Assembly: GCA_039026755.1 (NCBI GenBank)
Contig: JBCCLR010000011.1
Location: forward strand, 1 to 30,970
Reading direction: 5' to 3'
DNA from: CAKZYD01 sp039026755
GTDB taxonomy: Bacteria; Pseudomonadota; Alphaproteobacteria; Sphingomonadales; CAKZYD01
DNA: 30,970 bases
Part shown: positions 16,173 through 22,244 of the stretch, piece after piece
Position numbering within the stretch: the stretch's first letter is position 1
Layout of the letters: every line of letters begins with the position of its first letter
Program-made: the position numbers and the translations under genes
Notes under the pieces: generated by a model
What the model saw: the letters and a program-made list of their open reading frames with translations, nothing else
Told to the model about the DNA's origin: nothing
Databases searched by the model: none

Positions 16173-16646
16173 CTAGCGCGGCCCGCCGCGGCCTAATGCC
16201 GTGCGCAAAATGGAATTATGCTTACGATAAACGCCTAGCATGGTTTGATATTCGATTTGCGTCTCAGCCAGGCTCACCAGCTCTTCTTCAAGCGTTACGC
16301 CATTGCCGTTAGGCCGTTCATCGGCATATTCACGCGCTTTAAATTCTTGTGGCAGGCGCCGACCATCCATGCCGCCGATGCCCAAATGCTCAGTGCTCGT
16401 CTTGCGCATGGGCGATGCAATTGCAGCTGTTTTCAGCCCCGCTTTTTGGCGCGCCAGCAGGTCTTTAAAGGACTGCTCCTTAAGCCGTTTTGGCCGATAG
16501 CCTGGGGTATCTGCATTGGCGAGGTTTTCTGCAATAACGCTCTGCCGCGCCGTAAGCCAGCGCATCCGCTGCTTCAGCGCGGTCATGATGGGCAGGTCAG
16601 TTATATCCATAAGATATCTGTAAAATTGTCCGTTAATTGACGGCAT
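16173..16646 (-). CDS. flgB: Flagellar proximal rod protein FlgB
   Basis: As read from the first ATG the product has 157 residues. The family core begins ALKQRMRWLTARQSVIAENLANADTPGY and ends with the axial helix VSLAETQIEYQTMLGVYRKHNSIL. FlgB is normally about 130-145 residues. The ATG at 16610 (145 aa, starting MDITDLP) or the one 7 codons later is therefore at least as plausible as 16646. None of the three has a strong ribosome-binding site. FlgB is the first gene of the minus-strand rod/export operon, downstream of the CtrA-site cluster. Confidence 0.93.
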   Translation of the reverse strand: MPSINGQFYRYLMDITDLPIMTALKQRMRWLTARQSVIAENLANADTPGYRPKRLKEQSFKDLLARQKAGLKTAAIASPMRKTSTEHLGIGGMDGRRLPQEFKAREYADERPNGNGVTLEEELVSLAETQIEYQTMLGVYRKHNSILRTALGRGGPR

Positions 16647-16661
16647 CGTCTCGCGCGGCCG

Positions 16662-16676
16662 TTAAAATCGCGTAAA
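16662..16676. promoter_or_regulatory. Near-consensus CtrA site before flgB
   Basis: TTAA-N7-TAAA differs by one base from the CtrA consensus TTAA-N7-TTAA. It lies 15-30 bases upstream of the first flgB ATG, or about 52 bases upstream of the preferred internal start. It is the second such site in this divergent region. Confidence 0.4.
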
Positions 16677-16718
16677 CGCAGCAGGATGATGCTTGGCTTG
16701 ACGCCATATGCAGCGGCA

Positions 16719-16733
16719 TTAACGATGTTTTAA
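16719..16733. promoter_or_regulatory. Perfect CtrA-type site between flgB and fliO
   Basis: TTAA-CGATGTT-TTAA is an exact match to the CtrA full site TTAA-N7-TTAA. It is followed within 30 bases by three more TTAA(C) half-sites at 16745, 16755 and 16761. It lies in the divergent region that must contain promoters for both the flgB operon and fliO-fliP. Early flagellar operons are classic CtrA targets in Caulobacter, and cckA is in the same window. Confidence 0.65.
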
Positions 16734-16829
16734 AGCCCAGTGCCTTAACGATTATTAACGTTAACAAGTCCCGAAGGACGGTCATGCACGGCGCACTCCC
16801 CTGCACCGCGCGGCAGAACGCTGGCGCGG

Positions 16830-16835
16830 TATAAT
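16830..16835 (+). promoter_or_regulatory. TATAAT -10-like hexamer touching the fliO start
   Basis: A perfect TATAAT ends 3 bases before the fliO ATG at 16839, and no ribosome-binding site precedes that ATG. If it is a -10 element, transcription would begin at or very near the ATG and give a leaderless mRNA. No good -35 hexamer is seen 17 bases upstream, so an activator such as CtrA would be needed. Confidence 0.35.
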
Positions 16836-16838
16836 TTT

Positions 16839-17114
16839 ATGGAGCTGTACAGCATTTTACGCGCTATTGCCGCGCTTACCCTGGTCCTGGGCATGATCTG
16901 GGGCGGGCTATGGCTGCTGCGCCGCTATGGCGGTCAATTTCTGCCCACCCCGCCAGCTAAGGCTGAACGTCAGCTAAGCATCTTAGAGACCTTGAACCTG
17001 CCGCCACGACATAAGCTGGTGCGGATAAAAAATGGCAGCCAAGAGCACTTGTTGCTGCTTGGTCCAGAAAATAGCCTTGAGCTTGCGCCTGAAGAGATCA
17101 AGACACAGCAATGA
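16839..17114 (+). CDS. fliO: Flagellar biosynthesis protein FliO
   Basis: The product has 91 residues. One N-terminal membrane helix (about residues 9-27) is followed by a basic RRYGG stretch and a small cytoplasmic domain with RQLSILETLNLPPRHKLVRI, the FliO pattern. FliO helps assemble FliP in the export gate. It overlaps fliP by 4 bases (ATGA), so the two are coupled. The ATG has no Shine-Dalgarno sequence and sits just after a TATAAT hexamer. Confidence 0.92.
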   Translation: MELYSILRAIAALTLVLGMIWGGLWLLRRYGGQFLPTPPAKAERQLSILETLNLPPRHKLVRIKNGSQEHLLLLGPENSLELAPEEIKTQQ

Positions 17115-17839
17115 TGCGCTTCGTCATACCATGCGTTTTGGCGGTCTTGATCGCTGCAGAGCCTGCGTTTGCGCAGGAACTCTCTCTCGATCTTGGCCAA
17201 GAAGGAACGCTCACCGGCCGGGTCATTCAGCTTGTGCTGCTGCTTACGGTATTGTCGCTCGCCCCGAGCATTTTGATTACGGTCACGTCCTTTACCCGCA
17301 TTATCATCGTGCTCTCGTTGCTGCGCACCGCTTTAGGTACGCAACAATCCCCGCCCAACATCGTGCTGATATCGCTGGCGCTATTCCTAAGCGGCTTTGT
17401 TATGGCGCCGACCTTTCAAACCGCTTACGACGACGGGCTAAAGCCGCTTATTGAAGAGCAAATCGAACCCGCTGAAGCCCTGCCGCTGATCGCAGCTCCG
17501 TTTCGCACCTTCATGCTCGAACATGTGCGCGAAGATGACCTGGCGATGTTTGTCAATTTATCCGGCGAAGAGCGTCCGGCCAGCGCGCAAGACATACCGC
17601 TGCAAGTCCTCATCCCATCGTTCATGATTAGCGAATTAAGGCGGGCTTTTGAAATCGGCTTCCTTTTATTTGTACCATTTATCGTTATTGATCTGGTGGT
17701 GGCTTCGGTGCTCATGTCGATGGGCATGATGATGCTACCGCCGGTGATGATAGCCTTGCCGTTTAAGCTGATTTTCTTTGTTATGGTTGATGGCTGGTCG
17801 CTGGTTGCGGGCTCGCTGGTGCAGAGTTTTACTGGGTAG
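17111..17839 (+). CDS. fliP: Flagellar export gate protein FliP
   Basis: The 242-aa product begins with a cleavable signal sequence (RFVIPCVLAVLIAAEPAFA), as is usual for FliP. The highly conserved SLAPSILITVTSFTRIIIVL follows, then LRTALGTQQSPPN, and a C-terminal block with MMMLPPVMIALPFKL. FliP forms the core ring of the export gate with FliQ and FliR. Its ATG lies within the end of fliO. The next gene downstream is 161 bases away and is not flagellar, so fliP ends this unit. Confidence 0.97.
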   Translation: MMRFVIPCVLAVLIAAEPAFAQELSLDLGQEGTLTGRVIQLVLLLTVLSLAPSILITVTSFTRIIIVLSLLRTALGTQQSPPNIVLISLALFLSGFVMAPTFQTAYDDGLKPLIEEQIEPAEALPLIAAPFRTFMLEHVREDDLAMFVNLSGEERPASAQDIPLQVLIPSFMISELRRAFEIGFLLFVPFIVIDLVVASVLMSMGMMMLPPVMIALPFKLIFFVMVDGWSLVAGSLVQSFTG

Positions 17840-18000
17840 AGGAAGACCTATGAAATGGCGGCGAAATCGCTTACCTGTCGCGCTGCATGGGTGTCCTCGT
17901 CAAAGGCAACGCGAACGCTTGACCTCGTGATCAATAAACACAGGGCTCACTGAGACAGGTGCAAATACCACCCGCGTTTTAACGACCGAAAAGGTGTTAA

Positions 18001-18924
18001 ATGAACGTCTATATTCACGTTGGATTGCATAAAACCGGCACAACTTTGCTGCAGAAGAAAGTTTTTCCAAAGCTCACAGACCACATTCTGTTTCCTTGGG
18101 GGTATCAGTCACACCGCGCCGTAACCGAATTTGTAACCATTGAACCGCTGTCGTTTGACGCGCAGGCGCTGCGCGATGAGTTCGATTTTGAGACCATCAA
18201 ACATCCCGGCATGCTGTTCAGTCATGAGGCACTCAGTTCAAGGCCGCACCATGGCCGCTTTTACGCTCCTTATGTGGCGGAACGCTTTAAGCAGGTTTTT
18301 CCCGATGCGAAGATTATTCTTACGGTGCGCGAGCAGCAAGGGCTGATCTACTCGCTTTATGTGGAACATGTGCGCAACGGCGGGATGCATACCCTGAGGG
18401 AATTTATTGGCACAGGCAATGAGCCAGCCGGCTGGGCCGCACTGTGCGATTTAAATTTTTTCCAGTTTGATCGGCTTGCCACAATGTACCGGGAAACTTT
18501 CGGCGAAGACAATGTATTGACCCTGCCTTACGAATTGATTTCGCATGATCCTAGACACTTCTTTGACACGCTCTTTGCTTTTCTCAATGTACCGATCGTT
18601 GAGCTTGAGCTGAGCAAGCGGGTCAACTCCGGTTGGCAGCCGCTAACGGTGGAACTCTATCGGCGCACAAACCCGGTGTTCCGGAAGGATCCACTCTCAC
18701 CAAACGTCTCTTTCGCAGGGCGTGCCCGGCGCAAGGTCCTGTCAAAGGCAGATCAGTTCATACCCAAAAGCCTCAGCGAAAACATGATGGCCAAGCAAAA
18801 AGCGATTATTAAAGAACGGGTCGCACAAACCTTTAACGCTTCCAATAAAAGCCTATCAGAGATTGTTGGGTTTGATCTGGCGAAACTGGGATATCAATGT
18901 GACGTAAAGTCTGACGGTGTTTGA
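18001..18924 (+). CDS. P-loop sulfotransferase-like protein
   Basis: The product has 307 residues. The N-terminal phosphosulfate-binding loop reads HVGLHKTGTTLLQ (residues 6-18). A second conserved block, KIILTVREQQGLIYSLY, supplies the Arg110/Ser118 pair expected to contact the 3'-phosphate of PAPS. Such enzymes transfer sulfate from PAPS to a carbohydrate or other hydroxyl group. There is no signal or membrane segment, so it should act in the cytosol. AAGGTG lies about 6 bases before the ATG. It opens a four-gene group with glycosyltransferases and another sulfotransferase, pointing to a sulfated surface glycan. The acceptor is unknown. Confidence 0.8.
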   Translation: MNVYIHVGLHKTGTTLLQKKVFPKLTDHILFPWGYQSHRAVTEFVTIEPLSFDAQALRDEFDFETIKHPGMLFSHEALSSRPHHGRFYAPYVAERFKQVFPDAKIILTVREQQGLIYSLYVEHVRNGGMHTLREFIGTGNEPAGWAALCDLNFFQFDRLATMYRETFGEDNVLTLPYELISHDPRHFFDTLFAFLNVPIVELELSKRVNSGWQPLTVELYRRTNPVFRKDPLSPNVSFAGRARRKVLSKADQFIPKSLSENMMAKQKAIIKERVAQTFNASNKSLSEIVGFDLAKLGYQCDVKSDGV

Positions 18925-19135
18925 TAGCGCGTTGGCCTTGCTGTCAAAAATTTTTCAAAACAATAGCTTAACGAAATAGTGACATGTTTTTCGGCATGTA
19001 GACACGTCTAAACCTTTGGTTTATCCGAATGAGACACACTGTGGATGCAGGCGTAAGAATAAGGCCTTCGATGCAATCAAAAAAGCGCTCATGCCGGCCA
19101 CGGCGCATGCGAGACTATGGGCGGAAGGATAAAAT

Positions 19136-20032
19136 TTGTCTGAGAAGATTTGTATCGCGGCAAGCTCCGATGAAGGTTACGCAATGCCAATCACGGTTGC
19201 GTTACATTCTGCAGCATCTCAGGTATCCCCTGATCGGGACGTTGTGCTTTATGTCCTTGATGCTGGAATAAAACCAGAAACCAGAGCGCGCAGCGAGGCC
19301 TGTCTGGCCGCAGCCCATCCCAAGGTCAGCGTCGAATGGGTCGTCGCCGATACATCTGACTATGATGGGTTTCGGGCTTTACGATACACCGTTGCCACCT
19401 ATTTGCGCATGATGGTGCCTGATATTATCTCGCCCGATATAGATCGCTTGCTCTATATCGATTGCGATGTGGTGGTCGATGATGATGTTTCCAAGCTCTG
19501 GGCGCTCGACTTTGCAGGCGCGCCCTTTCTCGCAGTTGCCAATCCACCCGGCACATATTTTCATGATCGCATCGGCACTAAAGTTGCTGAGGTGTCCGCG
19601 CCGGCGGATGCGCCCTATTTCAATGCTGGCGTCCTTCTCATGAATTTACCTGCCTGGCGTGACGCCAATGTCTCGCAGCGCGCTCTTAACATCTTAAAAA
19701 AATATGACGGCCAGCTGAGTTTCCTCGATCAAGACGCGCTCAATGCTGTTTCCGTTGGCGCCTGGGGCCAGTTAGAAGAACGTTGGAATGCGCAGGCCCA
19801 TCGCATGAAAATGCGGCACAAAAGCGTTGGTATTACCCACTATACGTCGCACAAACCTTGGTCACCTCACTATACCGGGGCGCGCGCAAACAAGTTTTTC
19901 AGGGCCTATTTTCGGTCCGGCTGGGATACAAAGCTGAAGTCCGCAATGTGGATTGCCCAGCGTTTTTTAACCCAAAATACGCTGCGGAATAAAAACCGCA
20001 TGATGCGATATTTGGGGCTCAAAACAAAATGA
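19136..20032 (+). CDS. Glycosyltransferase family 8 protein
   Basis: From a TTG start at 19136, with GGAAGGA 6-7 bases upstream, the product has 298 residues. It shows the GT8 pattern: an N-terminal nucleotide-binding strand (KICIAASSDEGYAMP), TYLRMMVPDI, the metal-binding DxD in YIDCDVVV (Asp109 and Asp111), YFNAGVLLMN, DQDALNAV, and the C-terminal metal-binding HYTSHKPW. GT8 enzymes are retaining transferases that add glucose or galactose to lipopolysaccharide cores and other glycans. It lies between two sulfotransferase-like genes on the same strand, 211 bases after the first, so it may have its own promoter. Confidence 0.88.
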   Translation: MSEKICIAASSDEGYAMPITVALHSAASQVSPDRDVVLYVLDAGIKPETRARSEACLAAAHPKVSVEWVVADTSDYDGFRALRYTVATYLRMMVPDIISPDIDRLLYIDCDVVVDDDVSKLWALDFAGAPFLAVANPPGTYFHDRIGTKVAEVSAPADAPYFNAGVLLMNLPAWRDANVSQRALNILKKYDGQLSFLDQDALNAVSVGAWGQLEERWNAQAHRMKMRHKSVGITHYTSHKPWSPHYTGARANKFFRAYFRSGWDTKLKSAMWIAQRFLTQNTLRNKNRMMRYLGLKTK

Positions 20033-20098
20033 TCTCGGACACGCGGTCAAGATGCGAAGAGCGATATATCTGCGCGGGATACGCGGTGATTAAATTTT

Positions 20099-20905
20099 AT
20101 GGCTAAGGGCACGTTTTTTGACAGGCTAAAGCACAAAGGGCGCCGCACCTTAAAGCGCACCTTTGCGATCCCCTGTGCCGACCCGGTTCTTGTTTTTGGC
20201 AATCAAAAATCAGGGACAACGGCGATTGCGCGCCTGCTGGCCGAAGCGACCGGCGAGACATATAGCCATGATATGCTGTTCCATAACAGCTGGCGGTCTG
20301 TTCAGCCGCTCTATCGTGGCGAGACCAATTTGCAGCAGATCCGGCATGCATTACGCCATGAATTTGCACGCAAAATTATTAAGGATCCAGATCTCACACT
20401 GTGTATGGATGACGCGCGTAAAACAATTCCCAAGGCACGCGCTGTATTTGTGGTGCGCGAACCCGCCGCGAACATCCGCAGCATGCTCTCTCGGCTCAAA
20501 ATACGCGGCGATAAGCCGGCCCTTGATGATGAGGACCATGATATCCTCGCCAAGTTGCCATTGTGGAATGACGTTCTCCACCCCGAGGGTGATGTGCTCG
20601 GGGGCGCTTCATCCTATATCGAAGCGCTCGCGCGTCGCTGGAATGTGATGAGCTCCATGGCTATAACGCATGAAAACTGGATGGTGACTATTCGATATGA
20701 GGACTTCATTGCGGACAAAGTTGGCGAAATCAATTCACTGGCGCAGAACGTCGGCCTAACGCCGAACCATGACATCAGCCACCGCGTTAATCACCAGTTC
20801 CAAGGGCGCGGGAGCAGCGAAGCTTTCGAAACGTTCTTTGGTACGGACAACCTGCAGACAATCCGCTCCATATGTCAGGATAATGCCGCACATTTCGGCT
20901 ATTAG
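20099..20905 (+). CDS. Second P-loop sulfotransferase-like protein
   Basis: The 268-aa product starts with a basic segment, followed by the phosphosulfate-binding loop VFGNQKSGTTAIARLL (Gly34 to about 47). The downstream block ARAVFVVREPAANIRSML has Arg120 and Ser128 in the expected spacing for 3'-phosphate contacts. Sequence outside these blocks differs clearly from the upstream sulfotransferase, so it is a separate family member rather than a recent duplicate. A C-terminal RVNHQFQGRGS resembles the KG(RK)xG phosphosulfate-contact region of the superfamily. No strong ribosome-binding site is seen. It is convergent with the next glycosyltransferase gene; the 66-base gap has no clear terminator. 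Confidence 0.78.
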   Translation: MAKGTFFDRLKHKGRRTLKRTFAIPCADPVLVFGNQKSGTTAIARLLAEATGETYSHDMLFHNSWRSVQPLYRGETNLQQIRHALRHEFARKIIKDPDLTLCMDDARKTIPKARAVFVVREPAANIRSMLSRLKIRGDKPALDDEDHDILAKLPLWNDVLHPEGDVLGGASSYIEALARRWNVMSSMAITHENWMVTIRYEDFIADKVGEINSLAQNVGLTPNHDISHRVNHQFQGRGSSEAFETFFGTDNLQTIRSICQDNAAHFGY

Positions 20906-20971
20906 AAAAACGCATCAACCGTTGCTGGGCATGCCCAAAAAATAACGCGCAACAGCTAAAGCGAGACCGTC

Positions 20972-22111
20972 TTATTCAAAAAGGGCGCTATAGGCTTTCA
21001 CAGGCCCTGCGCTGCGTAAATAATCGCGCGCTATCGACCACGCCGTCACCGCGATGTGCTCGCGTTTTTCATCATCTGCTAAGATACCCCGCACTTTGTC
21101 TTCTAAATCGGCAAAATCCCAGCGGCAGGCAATATATGTTTCGCCGTCGCGAAACAGATCAGGCTCGGTGCGCAGATGCGACATATCGGGCTTGACGACG
21201 ACGGCCCCACAAGCCATCGCCTCAATATCGCGCCAACACAGTTCGCCATAGCCAAATGGGCTGAAGCAGAGCTTGGATCTGAGCATTTCATCGAAAAAAA
21301 CCTGCTTAGACACTCCAGTTCCGACAATCACATTCGGGCCGTCAATGTTTGCGATCTTGCTTTGTGCTTGGCGGCGCATTTCGCCATACCATCCCACCGC
21401 CTTGGTGCCGCCCAAGCGGGCATGAATATCAATATCTTTAGCATTGAAGGGCGGCAGTGCATCTGCCTCAACAAAAGCCGCGGTCAGGCTTGGGCTGCTA
21501 AGGAAGTTGGGAGCCAAACGCAACTTCGGTAGCACACTCTCGGGAACCTTCCAGTCCGTCATTTCATCGGGCAAATCATAAAGCCGCCCATAAAACTCTG
21601 TGAGATTTGTGTGCCCATATGTTGTGCGGGTGAACTGCGCGAGATCTACAAACAGCGATTTTTTGAAATAAAAATCGATATTTGGGAACCGTCCAGCGTG
21701 CCGAATATCGGCATTTGCAAAGCTGTCTAAGTACGCGGTTACAGTATCGGCGGGAAAACCATCAAACACTCTAGCAAGGGCGTCATGCCGGTCTTGCGGC
21801 TCGGTAAGCCATGTTTGTCCGATCACATGTGTTGCATCGGTTAAGCCTTTGGGAACCCCGTTTGCCAGTGCTTTTTCAATCGGAAACAGACGCACCTGAA
21901 CATCATATTGCGCTGCTAGCACGTCTGCATAATGAAGAAAGGGATAAACCGAAGCATAAGATATACCGGCAGGACGATATAAAATCAGCAAACGCCGTGC
22001 AGTCGCCTGGTTAAATGAGCGACCAAAAATGAGACCATGCGGCACTCTGAGATACGGCTTGTCGGGGTATGCAGCAATGCTGCGCGCCAGCCGCGTGAAA
22101 ACTCCCGTCAT
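20972..22111 (-). CDS. Glycosyltransferase, GT-B/exostosin-like C-terminal domain
   Basis: The 379-aa protein has a C-terminal nucleotide-sugar-binding region. FSPFGYGELCWRDIEAMACG is followed by AVVVKPDMSH and RDGETYIACRWDF. This resembles the donor-binding half of GT-B transferases and bacterial exostosin-like enzymes. The N-terminal half (RRLLILYRPAG onward) would be the acceptor domain. There is no signal peptide or membrane helix. It runs opposite to the sulfotransferase/GT8 genes and follows the 989-aa TPR gene by 133 bases on the same strand, so it may be read from either an own promoter or the motility operon. The donor and acceptor sugars cannot be told from sequence. Confidence 0.75.
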   Translation of the reverse strand: MTGVFTRLARSIAAYPDKPYLRVPHGLIFGRSFNQATARRLLILYRPAGISYASVYPFLHYADVLAAQYDVQVRLFPIEKALANGVPKGLTDATHVIGQTWLTEPQDRHDALARVFDGFPADTVTAYLDSFANADIRHAGRFPNIDFYFKKSLFVDLAQFTRTTYGHTNLTEFYGRLYDLPDEMTDWKVPESVLPKLRLAPNFLSSPSLTAAFVEADALPPFNAKDIDIHARLGGTKAVGWYGEMRRQAQSKIANIDGPNVIVGTGVSKQVFFDEMLRSKLCFSPFGYGELCWRDIEAMACGAVVVKPDMSHLRTEPDLFRDGETYIACRWDFADLEDKVRGILADDEKREHIAVTAWSIARDYLRSAGPVKAYSALFE

Positions 22112-22244
22112 ACGTCAATCCAGTCTTGCCAAATCCGCGTGCATATCGGTGCCAGACAAGCACCTCGATAAGATGACGTCATACCCTCAAGATGCTTGAT
22201 AACACACTAAAATAAACCAATCAGGCATGCCCAGACATGTGAGA

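Noticed and set aside
16692..16712. TGGCTTG...ATGC between flgB and fliO as a sigma-54 promoter
   Set aside because: The GG and GC elements are 13 bases apart instead of 10, so the spacing is wrong.
20163..20648. A 161-codon frame inside the second sulfotransferase gene
   Set aside because: The main frame carries the P-loop and the Arg/Ser block in proper order; this frame has neither.
20906..20971. GGGCATGCCC followed by an A-run as a terminator between convergent genes
   Set aside because: The palindrome has no loop of useful size, and the A-run would be a T-run before, not after, the hairpin on the minus strand.
22171..22180. The palindrome ATGACGTCAT upstream of the minus-strand glycosyltransferase
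   Set aside because: Ten bases are expected by chance at this scale and there is no promoter pattern with it.
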